Below are positions 50,440-59,231 of a DNA stretch of 64,000 nucleotides, one piece after another (the first letter of the stretch is position 1; each line of letters opens with the position of its first letter). The notes beneath the pieces were generated by a model. That model searched no databases. It had not been told where the DNA came from and saw only the letters and a list, made by a program, of their open reading frames with translations. This stretch comes from Flagellimonas allohymeniacidonis (GTDB lineage: Bacteria; Bacteroidota; Bacteroidia; Flavobacteriales; Flavobacteriaceae), in contig NZ_SGIU01000003.1 in the NCBI RefSeq assembly GCF_004296335.1, forward strand, positions 1 through 64,000, given 5' to 3'. The translations under genes and the position numbers were made by a program.

Positions 50440-51575
50440 CTTTTCCGATTTAATTCTATCTCATATATTTCTCGTCCCAATTGCGCCAAAAACGGGATGC
50501 CAATTTCATCGTATTCATAGGCATCGTCATTAAAAATACCATCTTGGTTCACCAGGATAGTGGCCGTGATCATGAAATCAATGTTGTTTTTGGTGTCCTT
50601 GATATAGGCGCAATCTGTTAAGGTTCCGTAGGCATAGCCCACCTTGTTATAAATTTCAATATGCTTGGGCATAGGGTCGATGGAGTCCCCAAACATGAAA
50701 AACTTCACATAGCTGTCATAAAACTCCTCAGCATCATATCCCAGTTCTCCAGGCAAGGTATGCATTGCGGAATAGAGCTGTTCGTACTGTGCTTCACCTA
50801 AGTTAAAACGTTCCTTTTCGATAAAAGTTTTCGGGAAAATAATCCGCTTTAAAACATTGTGCTGGGTCTCAATGGGGTAGTAGTTCTTTAATGAAAAATC
50901 AAAGGGTTCGAGGTGAAGTGAGTCATCTGCATAAAATCCTCGACCTTTCTGAATGTTCTTTAGACTTAGAGGTTTTGGGGGTGAATTAACAATGGAGGTA
51001 GTAATGACTGTGGTGGAATCGTCTTCATAAACCACCAAGGGTTTCGTGGTAACATCATCAGCATTTGAAGTGGAAAGCCTATGTGCCAACCGAAATGGAC
51101 CTGCACCTTTTGCGCTCACCCGTCTATTGATGTCATCCTGTCCCAAAAACTCGATGAGACGATTATTGGCAGCATTGTCTGAAACCGCAAAAATCTCAGA
51201 TATGGCTTTGCCAAAAGTTGTCTCTACGGAATCCCCTTCGATATAAAATCGACTATCTAGATTGAGGGTGTCAATCTCGTTAAGCCTCTCCAAAGTGGCA
51301 ACAGCCACTGGAAATTTGACCGTACTTGCTGGATAGAAATAGTTGTTTTTATCCACTTGAAATTCAAAGTCGGTAAAAAAAACGCTGTCATTTTTACGAT
51401 CTATTTGCGTATAAATAATTTGAAGTTGGTGTTGTTCCAAACTATCAACAACGCGTTTTATTTTCGGATTTTCCGATGTCAACACCTCCTGTAAAGGATG
51501 AGCGGTTTCCATTTCAGAACAGGAAAAGTGGAAGCAAAGCGTAAATATGAGAAGCAAAATTGCGTATCTGGTCAT
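50436..51575 (-). CDS. Class A beta-lactamase-like serine hydrolase lipoprotein
   Basis: A 379-residue lipoprotein (lipobox ending CFHFSC). The class A fold is seen as SxxK in YPASTVKFPV (S84, K87), SDN in VSDNAANNRL (S132-N134) and KTG-like KVG (311-313). The omega-loop ExxLN of true class A beta-lactamases is not apparent, and the middle region is longer than usual, so resistance is not predicted. Such proteins are probably peptidases or esterases of the cell envelope. The gene overlaps the SRPBCC gene by four bases and follows a second, unrelated small gene. Confidence 0.87.
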   Translation of the reverse strand: MTRYAILLLIFTLCFHFSCSEMETAHPLQEVLTSENPKIKRVVDSLEQHQLQIIYTQIDRKNDSVFFTDFEFQVDKNNYFYPASTVKFPVAVATLERLNEIDTLNLDSRFYIEGDSVETTFGKAISEIFAVSDNAANNRLIEFLGQDDINRRVSAKGAGPFRLAHRLSTSNADDVTTKPLVVYEDDSTTVITTSIVNSPPKPLSLKNIQKGRGFYADDSLHLEPFDFSLKNYYPIETQHNVLKRIIFPKTFIEKERFNLGEAQYEQLYSAMHTLPGELGYDAEEFYDSYVKFFMFGDSIDPMPKHIEIYNKVGYAYGTLTDCAYIKDTKNNIDFMITATILVNQDGIFNDDAYEYDEIGIPFLAQLGREIYEIELNRKR

Positions 51576-51591
51576 GATTTGGCCTTTTCTG

Positions 51592-51846
51592 TTAATCCTC
51601 CAAATAAATCTCGCCTCTATTGGGTTTTAAGATGTCCCGAATCTCTGGCATCTCAAATTCAGCGACCACTAGAAAGGCAATACTGTGCATGTCGCTATAG
51701 TGTTGAAATCCGGTAATGTCTAACTTCAATTCTTCGAGCACCACGAACTCTTGCAAATGTTTCTGATAATGTTCAGCGGTTTTTGCCGCGCTGGGACCCC
51801 TAAAATCCCATATGAGTTTGATTTTTCGGTCTAAAACTTTCTCCAT
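51592..51846 (-). CDS. Small hypothetical protein, alpha/beta
   Basis: An 84-residue protein with the start set at ATG 51846 (MEKVLDRKIKLIWDFRGPSAAKTAEHYQ in the long form), because earlier codons lie inside the upstream gene. I do not recognise a domain. The mixture of strands (IKLIWDF, IAFLVVAEFEM) and helices is consistent with a small alpha/beta fold. It begins seven bases after the upstream SRPBCC stop codon, so it is likely to be co-transcribed with it. Role unknown. Confidence 0.65.
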   Translation of the reverse strand: MEKVLDRKIKLIWDFRGPSAAKTAEHYQKHLQEFVVLEELKLDITGFQHYSDMHSIAFLVVAEFEMPEIRDILKPNRGEIYLED

Positions 51847-51853
51847 TCGATGG

Positions 51854-52306
51854 TTAGTTGTCAAGTACAGATTTACCCTCTTCGGCAAAGGACTTAAAAT
51901 CTTGAAGGTACTTCATGGACTGTTTTTTAAAAGCACCTGGCATTAAAAAGGCCATGAATTTCATGAAAAAACCAGAAAACTCAAATTCGCTCTCAGAAAT
52001 CCATTTCGTACTCCCGTTCTCTTCTTTAAAGTAATTTTTTTGAACATTATGCACCCCCTTGGTATCATAAGTGCTGTGGAATTCCTCTGGAAAATTCCGC
52101 TTAATAATGGTCTCAACCATATCAAACTCGCGTTTTCCCATTTTATAGCTCAGACTCATCTGTGCACCTTCAGTCCCTGGCTCCCCGGAAATCTGCTCAA
52201 ATCCGACCAACCCACGTTGCCAATGCTTCATATTTTCAGGATTGTCCAGTTTTTTAATGAACTCTTCCCGAGGAAGATCCACGATAATTTCAGTGGTGTA
52301 TTTCAT
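51854..52306 (-). CDS. SRPBCC family protein
   Basis: A 150-residue protein. The pattern KYTTEIIVDLPREEFIKKLDNPENMKHWQRGLVGFE is the N-terminal strand-helix of the polyketide cyclase/SRPBCC superfamily, and MKFMAFLMPGAFKKQSMKYLQDFKSF is the C-terminal helix. These domains bind lipids or other hydrophobic molecules. This is the second SRPBCC-type gene within 2.4 kb, but the two share little obvious sequence. It is followed by a small unknown gene. Confidence 0.88.
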   Translation of the reverse strand: MKYTTEIIVDLPREEFIKKLDNPENMKHWQRGLVGFEQISGEPGTEGAQMSLSYKMGKREFDMVETIIKRNFPEEFHSTYDTKGVHNVQKNYFKEENGSTKWISESEFEFSGFFMKFMAFLMPGAFKKQSMKYLQDFKSFAEEGKSVLDN

Positions 52307-52388
52307 TTTGGCAGGTTTTCCACTAAAGTACCTAAAATATTGTTATTGCGATTCTTAGCGTAAAACTGTTAATGATAATAAAACCTAC

Positions 52389-52418
52389 TTGTGCGGCGAG
52401 GCGTAATTGTTATTTTTG
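52389..52418 (+). promoter_or_regulatory. Full consensus promoter placed at the start codon
   Basis: TTG at 52389-52391 and TATTTTTG at 52411-52418 are 19 bases apart, an exact Bacteroidota arrangement. The ATG at 52423 lies only four bases beyond the -7 element, so transcription would begin at or within the start codon and give a leaderless mRNA. Confidence 0.6.
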
Positions 52419-52422
52419 CCAA

Positions 52423-53298
52423 ATGCTTTTGCTCCAAAAAAATAGATTTCTTCTTGCATTGGTTTTGGGATTGCTTGTTTCATGCAATTCGCTTTTTAAA
52501 GAGGATAGTGAAAAGGAACCCTTGGCAAGGGTAGGTGACGTTTACCTTTATAAAGAGGATGTAGCTTCATTGATCACCGAAGATATGACAGAGCAAGATA
52601 GTGCACTGTTTATTTCAAACTATATCAACGATTGGGCATCGAAACAATTGATGCTGTCAAAATCCAAAGTCAACCTTCCCGAGGAAAAATTGGTGGAATT
52701 TGACCGATTGGTGGATGATTATCGCACGGATTTGTACACGCGTGCCTATTTGGAAGCTTTGGTGTTCAAAGCACAAGATACCTCAATAACCACAGAACAA
52801 CTGCGTGCCTATTACGAGCAGGAGAAGGAAAATTTTAAGCTGAACGAAAAACTGATTCAGCTGAGGTTCGTCGGCCTTCCCAAACAATTTTTGGATAAGG
52901 ATGAGGTGACACGACGAATGAAGGAATGGACCGATGCCGATAAAAGATACTTGGACTCCATAGCGGTTCAGTTTAAAAAATTGCACTTTAACGACTCCAT
53001 ATGGGTCAGTTCTTCCCGTGTCTTGGAAGAAATTCCGCCGATGACCTTCTTAAATGAGGAGGACTACTTAAAAAAATCACAATTTTTTGAGATAGAGGAC
53101 TCCTTGGAGGTATATTTGGGAAAGGTCACCAATGTTTTGGAAGTGAATGACACCGCTCCTTTTGAGTATATCTGGCCTGAGATAAAACAGTTGATTTTGA
53201 ACCGAAGAAGGCTAGATTACGTTAGAAAGTTAAAGACTGACGTAATAGACGAAGCGATTAAGAAAAATGAATTTGAAGTTTATGAAGACAAAGAATAG
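52423..53298 (+). CDS. PpiC-like lipoprotein (peptidyl-prolyl isomerase-type chaperone)
   Basis: About 291 residues with a lipoprotein signal (lipobox LLVSC). The start at ATG 52423 is preferred over the frame's earlier codon at 52372, which lacks a signal sequence and lies before the promoter. The sequence resembles SurA/PpiD-type periplasmic proteins (LARVGDVYLYKEDVASLI, SNYINDWASKQLMLSKS, TTEQLRAYYEQEKENFKL) without a clear rotamase domain. It probably helps outer-membrane protein folding. The end overlaps the next gene, a rotamase, by 17 bases. Confidence 0.82.
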   Translation: MLLLQKNRFLLALVLGLLVSCNSLFKEDSEKEPLARVGDVYLYKEDVASLITEDMTEQDSALFISNYINDWASKQLMLSKSKVNLPEEKLVEFDRLVDDYRTDLYTRAYLEALVFKAQDTSITTEQLRAYYEQEKENFKLNEKLIQLRFVGLPKQFLDKDEVTRRMKEWTDADKRYLDSIAVQFKKLHFNDSIWVSSSRVLEEIPPMTFLNEEDYLKKSQFFEIEDSLEVYLGKVTNVLEVNDTAPFEYIWPEIKQLILNRRRLDYVRKLKTDVIDEAIKKNEFEVYEDKE

Positions 53299-54697
53299 GT
53301 ATTTTACTCTCTTGACCCTTATTGGTTTTTTTGGAATGCTGAATGCCCAAACCGATGATATGGCTTTGGCAAGTGAAAAAGATACCACAGAAACGACCGT
53401 ACCAACGAAAAGGGTGAAACTCGATGGGATTTCCGCAGTAATTGGTGATTACGTCATTTTGGAATCTGATATTGATAAAACCTTGATTGATTTAAAAAGT
53501 CAAGGGGCATCCACACAAGATATTACGCGTTGTGGTCTTCTGGGTAAATTGATGGAGGACAGATTGTATGCGCACCAGGCGGTTCAAGATAGCCTTTTGG
53601 TCTCTGATGACCAGGTGAACGGGCAAAGCGACCGACAAATACAACAATTGGTTTCCCAAGTAGGTTCTCTTGAGAAGGTGCTGAAGTTTTATAAGAAGCC
53701 TGACATCGAAAGTTTTAGGACAGAGCTTTTTGAAATCAACAAGTTGAGGATGCTCTCTGAAAAAATGCAGAACAAGATTGTTGAGGAAATAGAGGTCACT
53801 CCGGAGGAAGTACGACAGTTCTTCAATAAGATTCCAGAAGATGAAAGACCGGTGTTCGGAGCAGAGCTTGAAATTGCCCAAATTGTCAAACAACCCGAAC
53901 CCCCGGAAGAAGAAAAACAAAAGGTCATCAACCGATTGAAGGAGATTAGGCAGGATGTTCTGGAAAACGATGCGAGCTTTAATGTAAAGGCCATACTTTA
54001 TTCCAAGGATCCTGGTTCCAAGTCGAATGGAGGCTTTTACAGCATGACCCGTGAAACACCTTTTGTGAAAGAGTTTAAGGATGTGGCATTTAGTCTGCAA
54101 GAAGGCGAGATTTCAGAACCTTTCGAGACGATTTTTGGGTATCACATTATTTACATTGAAAAAATAAGGGGACAAGAACTCGATTTGAGACATATCTTGA
54201 TGATACCAGAAATTCCACAGAAAGTGCTGGATAATGCGGCAAAGGAGTTGGATACCATTCGGCAGCACATTATCGATGGCAAATACGATTTTGCTGAAGG
54301 CGCTCTTAATTTTTCTGATGAGAAGGAGACCAAGTTCGATGGTGGACTGCTCCGAAATCCAATTAATTTTGATTCCCGGTTCGAGTTGACCAAAATGGAC
54401 CCGACCTTGTACAATCAAGTACGAAATCTTAAAGATGGGGAAATATCGCGCCCTCTTCGGGAAGATGACCCCAGGGGTGGCCCTCCAAAATTTAAGATTA
54501 TGCAAATCTCCAATCGGTATGACGAGCATAAGGCCGACTTTGCCAAAGACTATCTAAAGATTCAAGAACTAGCTTTACGGGAAAAACAATTCAAGGCCAT
54601 TAAAAAATGGATGGACGAGCACATAGAAGATACCTACATCCATGTCAACGATGACAATAAGGGTTGCGATTTTGCAAACAACTGGGTAAAGGAATAA
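53282..54697 (+). CDS. SurA-like periplasmic peptidyl-prolyl cis-trans isomerase
   Basis: About 471 residues, with start at ATG 53282 (MKTKNRYFTLLTLIGF) because it opens a signal peptide ending near LNAQ. The SurA-type N-terminal region (GISAVIGDYVILESDIDKTLIDLK) is followed by two parvulin-type rotamase domains, around residues 185-280 (AQIVKQPEPPEEE, NDASFNVKAILYSKDPGSKSNGG, EISEPFETIFGYHIIYIE) and 280-380 (LDLRHILMIPEI, GGLLRNP). It acts in the periplasm on outer-membrane proteins. The gene follows the related lipoprotein and precedes the MoxR gene by four bases. Confidence 0.92.
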   Translation: MKTKNRYFTLLTLIGFFGMLNAQTDDMALASEKDTTETTVPTKRVKLDGISAVIGDYVILESDIDKTLIDLKSQGASTQDITRCGLLGKLMEDRLYAHQAVQDSLLVSDDQVNGQSDRQIQQLVSQVGSLEKVLKFYKKPDIESFRTELFEINKLRMLSEKMQNKIVEEIEVTPEEVRQFFNKIPEDERPVFGAELEIAQIVKQPEPPEEEKQKVINRLKEIRQDVLENDASFNVKAILYSKDPGSKSNGGFYSMTRETPFVKEFKDVAFSLQEGEISEPFETIFGYHIIYIEKIRGQELDLRHILMIPEIPQKVLDNAAKELDTIRQHIIDGKYDFAEGALNFSDEKETKFDGGLLRNPINFDSRFELTKMDPTLYNQVRNLKDGEISRPLREDDPRGGPPKFKIMQISNRYDEHKADFAKDYLKIQELALREKQFKAIKKWMDEHIEDTYIHVNDDNKGCDFANNWVKE

Positions 54698-54701
54698 TTG
54701 C

Positions 54702-55655
54702 ATGTCAGACGTTGCAGCCGTAGAAAACCTTGTAAAAAAACACCAAGCCCTTACTTCCGAGATTGCAAAGGTCATCATCGGTCAAGAGAAGGTAATTGAG
54801 CAAATTCTGCTTTCCATCTATACTGGTGGACATTCACTCTTGATTGGCGTACCGGGTCTTGCAAAGACCTTAATGGTTAATACCATTGCACAGACTTTGG
54901 GACTCGATTTCAAGAGAATTCAGTTCACCCCGGATTTGATGCCCAGTGATATTTTGGGAAGTGAGGTTCTAGACCAAAATAGAAACTTCAAGTTTATCAA
55001 GGGACCTGTTTTTGGGAATATCATATTGGCAGATGAAATCAATAGGACTCCTCCAAAAACTCAGGCAGCTCTCCTGGAAGCCATGCAGGAAAGGGCGGTT
55101 ACCATTGCAGGGCAACAATACAAATTGGATATGCCCTATTTTGTTCTGGCAACTCAAAATCCGATTGAGCAAGAAGGAACATATCCCTTGCCAGAAGCGC
55201 AGTTAGACCGTTTTATGTTCGCCATTGAGTTGAAATATCCTTCCATTGAAGAAGAAATTGAAGTGGTGAAAACTACGACCAATGATGAAACGGTACAGGT
55301 GAATACCCTCCTCAGTGCGGATGAAATCATCGAAGTGCAACATCTGGTTCGTCGTATTCCGGTTCCAGACAATGTTATAGACTATGCTGTGCGATTGGTC
55401 AATAAAACTCGTCCTGGTACTTCAGGTGCGACCGAATATGTAAACAATTTTGTGGATTGGGGCGCAGGACCGAGAGCTTCGCAGTATTTGGTACTTGGTG
55501 CAAAGGCACATGCAGCCATTCACGGAAAGTTTTCCCCAGATATCGAGGATGTTCGGGCCGTTTCCACTGGAATTTTAAGGCATCGTATCCTCAAAAACTA
55601 CAAAGCTGAGGCTGAAGGTATCTCAGAGGAAAAAATCATTTCAGAATTGCTTTGA
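54702..55655 (+). CDS. MoxR-type AAA+ ATPase
   Basis: A 317-residue AAA+ ATPase of the MoxR group. The Walker A motif is LIGVPGLAKTLMV, Walker B is NIILADEINRTPPKTQAALLEAMQ, sensor 1 is FVLATQNPIEQEGTYPLPEAQLDRF (split over the strand), and sensor 2 is in GASQYLVLGAK-like GAGPRASQYL. MoxR ATPases act as chaperones for metal-dependent or envelope complexes and normally lie beside a DUF58/VWA gene. Here the next gene is aconitase and the previous one a periplasmic isomerase; the VWA partners are not in this window. Confidence 0.95.
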   Translation: MSDVAAVENLVKKHQALTSEIAKVIIGQEKVIEQILLSIYTGGHSLLIGVPGLAKTLMVNTIAQTLGLDFKRIQFTPDLMPSDILGSEVLDQNRNFKFIKGPVFGNIILADEINRTPPKTQAALLEAMQERAVTIAGQQYKLDMPYFVLATQNPIEQEGTYPLPEAQLDRFMFAIELKYPSIEEEIEVVKTTTNDETVQVNTLLSADEIIEVQHLVRRIPVPDNVIDYAVRLVNKTRPGTSGATEYVNNFVDWGAGPRASQYLVLGAKAHAAIHGKFSPDIEDVRAVSTGILRHRILKNYKAEAEGISEEKIISELL

Positions 55656-55760
55656 TCCAACTATTGGCTACACCCCTTATTTAGTGAAATTCTAGTTCCT
55701 AAATCCTCGGTATTTTAGTAATTTTACGGAATTACGAAAATCATAAAATCCAATTCTATA

Positions 55761-58031
55761 ATGGCATTTGACATTGAGATGATAAAAGGGGTTTACGCGA
55801 ACATGGGAGAGCGTATTGAAAAGGCCCGAGAACTGGTTGGAAGACCACTTACATTAGCTGAAAAAATATTGTATTCGCATTTATGGGAGGGAACTCCTTC
55901 CCAAACTTTTGAGCGTGGAAAAGACTATGTTGATTTCGCGCCCGACCGCGTTGCATGCCAAGATGCTACGGCACAAATGGCCTTGCTTCAGTTTATGCAT
56001 GCAGGTAAGCCCAAAGTCGCTGTTCCTACTACAGTTCACTGCGACCATCTCATTCAGGCCAAAGTTGGGGCGGATGCCGATTTAATAAGAGCCAATGAAA
56101 CCAGTAATGAGGTTTTTGACTTTTTGGAGTCTGTTTCCAATAAATATGGTATTGGTTTTTGGAAGCCTGGAGCGGGAATCATCCATCAGGTGGTATTGGA
56201 GAACTATGCGTTTCCGGGAGGGATGATGATAGGAACCGATTCACATACCGTTAATGCCGGAGGATTGGGAATGGTAGCCATCGGCGTAGGAGGTGCTGAT
56301 GCGGTTGACGTGATGGCCGGAATGGCGTGGGAACTTAAGTTTCCGAAATTAATCGGAGTGAAGCTGACGGGGAAACTTTCCGGTTGGACAGCTCCAAAAG
56401 ATGTTATTCTAAAAGTTGCTGATATTTTGACCGTGAAGGGTGGAACAGGAGCGATTGTGGAATATTTTGGAGAAGGAGCAACTTCCATGTCATGTACCGG
56501 AAAAGGTACGATTTGCAATATGGGCGCAGAGGTGGGAGCAACCACGTCCACTTTTGGATATGACGAATCCATGGACCGCTATTTGAGGGCAACTGACCGC
56601 GAAGATGTAGCGGATGCTGCCCTTGCCGTTAAAGAACATTTGACTGCCGACCCCGCTGTTTACGAAAATCCTGAAAAGTATTTTGATCAGCTGATTGAAA
56701 TTGATCTCAATACTTTGGAACCCCATTTAAATGGGCCATTTACTCCAGATTTGGCGACCCCTATTTCAAAAATGAGCGAAGCGGCCAAAGAAAACGATTG
56801 GCCATTGAATGTTGAGGTTGGGTTGATCGGTTCGTGTACCAATTCTTCCTACGAGGATATTTCACGAGCAGCTTCCCTTGCCAAGCAAGTCTCCGAAAAA
56901 AACCTAAAAACAAAATCAAAATTCACCATTACACCAGGTTCTGAACAGGTGAGGTACACCATAGAACGTGATGGTTTCATCAATACCTTTAACTCTATAG
57001 GCGCTACCGTTTTTGCCAACGCATGTGGCCCATGTATTGGTATGTGGGACCGCTATGGAGATAAAGCGGCGGATGGACCTAGAAACACTATTGTTCACTC
57101 TTTTAACCGAAACTTTGCCAAAAGAGCCGATGGGAATCCGAACACCTTAGCTTTTGTAGGTTCCCCTGAGTTGGTTACCGCAATAGCAATTTCTGGTCGG
57201 TTGGATTTCAATCCAGTGACCGATAAGTTGATTAATGAGGATGGAGAAGAGGTAATGTTGGATGAACCAAGAGGTTATGAACTTCCTCCTGAAGGGTTTG
57301 CTGTGGAAGATGCCGGTTATGTAGCTCCAATGGAAGACGGTAGCGGTGTACAGGTTGTGGTTTCACCTACATCCGAACGACTTCAATTGTTGGAGCCTTT
57401 TGTACCTATAGATCCAGATAGTTTACAAGGTGTTAAACTATTGATCAAAGCCTTTGGTAAGTGTACTACGGACCACATATCCATGGCAGGTCCTTGGTTG
57501 CGGTACAGAGGACATTTGGACAACATTGCCAACAACACACTCATTGGGGCGGTCAATGCCTATAACAAGCAGACCAATTTTGTGAAAAATCAGCTGACCG
57601 GCGAGTATGTTGCAGTTCCTGATGCGCAAAGAGCCTATAAGAAAGAAGGCATTAAGACCATTGTTGTTGGGGATCATAATTATGGAGAGGGATCTTCAAG
57701 GGAGCATGCGGCAATGCAGCCCAGACACTTGGGTGTTGCAGCTGTTTTGGTAAAATCGTTTGCTCGGATTCATGAGACCAACCTTAAAAAACAAGGAATG
57801 TTGGGACTGACTTTCGCCAATGAAAGCGATTATGACCTTATTCAAGAAGATGATACTTTCAATTTTGTTGATATCAAGGACTTTGCCCCTGGCAAGCCTT
57901 TGACCCTTGAAGTGGTTCACTCTGATGGTAGCAAAGACACTATTATTGCCAACCATTCTTATAATGAAGCTCAGATTGATTGGTTTAATGAAGGATCTGC
58001 TCTAAACAAGATCAAAAAACAAAATGCTTAA
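55761..58031 (+). CDS. acn: Aconitate hydratase
   Basis: A 756-residue aconitase of the mitochondrial type. The iron-sulfur cluster cysteines are seen in [15 protein letters not shown] and [14 protein letters not shown] (two Cys of CxxC), and the substrate/catalytic residues in [13 protein letters not shown] and [21 protein letters not shown] (swivelling domain 4). Aconitase converts citrate to isocitrate in the tricarboxylic acid cycle. It is a single transcription unit with a clear terminator 21 bases after the stop. The gene is preceded by 105 bases of AT-rich sequence without an exact -7 consensus. Confidence 0.97.
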   Translation: MAFDIEMIKGVYANMGERIEKARELVGRPLTLAEKILYSHLWEGTPSQTFERGKDYVDFAPDRVACQDATAQMALLQFMHAGKPKVAVPTTVHCDHLIQAKVGADADLIRANETSNEVFDFLESVSNKYGIGFWKPGAGIIHQVVLENYAFPGGMMIGTDSHTVNAGGLGMVAIGVGGADAVDVMAGMAWELKFPKLIGVKLTGKLSGWTAPKDVILKVADILTVKGGTGAIVEYFGEGATSMSCTGKGTICNMGAEVGATTSTFGYDESMDRYLRATDREDVADAALAVKEHLTADPAVYENPEKYFDQLIEIDLNTLEPHLNGPFTPDLATPISKMSEAAKENDWPLNVEVGLIGSCTNSSYEDISRAASLAKQVSEKNLKTKSKFTITPGSEQVRYTIERDGFINTFNSIGATVFANACGPCIGMWDRYGDKAADGPRNTIVHSFNRNFAKRADGNPNTLAFVGSPELVTAIAISGRLDFNPVTDKLINEDGEEVMLDEPRGYELPPEGFAVEDAGYVAPMEDGSGVQVVVSPTSERLQLLEPFVPIDPDSLQGVKLLIKAFGKCTTDHISMAGPWLRYRGHLDNIANNTLIGAVNAYNKQTNFVKNQLTGEYVAVPDAQRAYKKEGIKTIVVGDHNYGEGSSREHAAMQPRHLGVAAVLVKSFARIHETNLKKQGMLGLTFANESDYDLIQEDDTFNFVDIKDFAPGKPLTLEVVHSDGSKDTIIANHSYNEAQIDWFNEGSALNKIKKQNA

Positions 58032-58051
58032 ATTTTAAGAAACTAAGCCTG

Positions 58052-58083
58052 AAAACTCCTGATTTTGTATCAGGAGTTTTTTG
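58052..58083 (+). terminator. Terminator of the aconitase gene
   Basis: AAAACTCCTGA and TCAGGAGTTTT pair over eleven bases with a seven-base loop, followed by Ts. An in-frame TTG at 58081 for the next gene lies inside the T-run and is not used. Confidence 0.85.
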
Positions 58084-58104
58084 GTTTGGAACAAACTCTT
58101 TTCA

Positions 58105-58665
58105 ATGAAAGTTACCAAGAAGACCATTTTAAATATTACGTTGATATTGTTCATCCTATCTTTTTTTGTAACCCCCTTGGGTCATTACGGAAAGATTTTT
58201 CTTAATCGATTGTTTTCTTTTTCACCTCCGGTCATTGAGGAATCGGAAAGAGAAAAAATCACCGATTATAACTGGAAACTAAAGGATGAAGAATGGAATT
58301 TCTTCAACTTCGAAAAATCAAAGGGCAATGTGGTCTTCATTAATCTATGGGCCTCTTGGAGACTTCCTTGCGAAGCGGAATTGGTAAGTATCCAAGAAAT
58401 GTACGACAAATACAAGGGGCAAATGGATTTTTATATCATTACCAATGAAAACCGACCTCCGGTAGAGGAATTTATGCAGAAACATGAATTTACCTTTCCG
58501 GTTACGTATTTAATCATTGGCGAAAAAATGCCTATAAATCCCGATGAGGTTCCTTCATCCTATTTGATTGATAAGTCGGGGAACATTGTAATTTACAAGA
58601 AAAAAATCGCCGATTGGAGTACGTCCAAAGTGTATGGTGTACTAGATCGTTTGATCGCTGAATGA
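58105..58665 (+). CDS. TlpA-like thioredoxin-fold protein with incomplete active site
   Basis: A 186-residue protein. The ATG at 58105 is preferred over a TTG at 58081 inside the preceding terminator. One membrane helix (ILNITLILFILSFFVTPLG) is followed by a TlpA-type thioredoxin fold (WKLKDEEWNFFNF, NVVFINLWASWRLPCEAE). The active site is WRLPC: only the second cysteine (C89) is kept, and the first is an arginine (R86), so it cannot be a normal disulfide reductase. The helix anchors it in the membrane with the fold probably outside the cytoplasm. It overlaps the next, intact TlpA gene by four bases (ATGA). Confidence 0.88.
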   Translation: MKVTKKTILNITLILFILSFFVTPLGHYGKIFLNRLFSFSPPVIEESEREKITDYNWKLKDEEWNFFNFEKSKGNVVFINLWASWRLPCEAELVSIQEMYDKYKGQMDFYIITNENRPPVEEFMQKHEFTFPVTYLIIGEKMPINPDEVPSSYLIDKSGNIVIYKKKIADWSTSKVYGVLDRLIAE

Positions 58666-59228
58666 TTAAGAAACTCTCAAAAGACCAAATAAGCAATGTT
58701 ATATGGATATTGGCCATTGTGCTGATTCTATTTACCCCGCTAGGTTTCTATGCCAGAGTGTTGGTAGGAAAGGTCTTTGCAACAAGTGCCAACATTATTG
58801 AGATTGATAATCGAGAGAAGTTAAAGGCGTACAACTGGAAATTAAAGGACCTTGAAGGGAATGGCATTAGCTTTTCTGATTTAAAAGGAGAAGTGGTTTT
58901 GATAAACTTTTGGGCGACTTGGTGTCCTCCATGTGTGGCGGAAATGCCTAGTTTAAATGATCTATACCAAGATTACCACGAGAAGATTGCGTTTGTATTT
59001 GTAGCCAATGATCAAAAAGAGAAAGTGGTTTCTTTTTTAGACAAAAAGCAATACGGATTCCCTGTTTTTTTTGAAACTTTATCCACTCCCGATCTTCTAA
59101 TTTCGAGAAGTATTCCAGCCACCTATATCTTGAGCAAATCCGGAGAAATCGTTGTTGCAGAAAAAGGTGCGGCCGATTGGAATTCGCAGTCCACTCGGGA
59201 GCTATTAGATCAACTTTTGCAAGAATAG
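58662..59228 (+). CDS. TlpA-family thiol-disulfide oxidoreductase
   Basis: A 188-residue paralogue of the preceding gene, with the same membrane helix (VIWILAIVLILFTPLGFYARVL) and a complete active site WCPPC (C88, C91) in NFWATWCPPCVAEMPSL, then the cis-proline region SRSIPATYILSKSG. The two proteins align over their length (TPLG, YNWKLKD, VVLINFWATW). TlpA-type proteins reduce or exchange disulfides in the periplasm, often in cytochrome or heme protein maturation. It is three bases upstream of the CrtA-like gene, which may be a heme enzyme; a link is inferred only from the operon. Confidence 0.92.
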   Translation: MIKKLSKDQISNVIWILAIVLILFTPLGFYARVLVGKVFATSANIIEIDNREKLKAYNWKLKDLEGNGISFSDLKGEVVLINFWATWCPPCVAEMPSLNDLYQDYHEKIAFVFVANDQKEKVVSFLDKKQYGFPVFFETLSTPDLLISRSIPATYILSKSGEIVVAEKGAADWNSQSTRELLDQLLQE

Positions 59229-59231
59229 GCT

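Noticed and set aside
50436..51575. A functional class A beta-lactamase (antibiotic resistance)
   Set aside because: SxxK and SDN are present, but the omega-loop glutamate motif is not visible, KTG reads KVG, and the middle region is enlarged, so resistance is not supported.
53492..54100. 202-residue open frame antisense to the SurA-like gene
   Set aside because: Antisense shadow of a conserved rotamase; rich in Leu, Phe and Cys with no recognisable motif.
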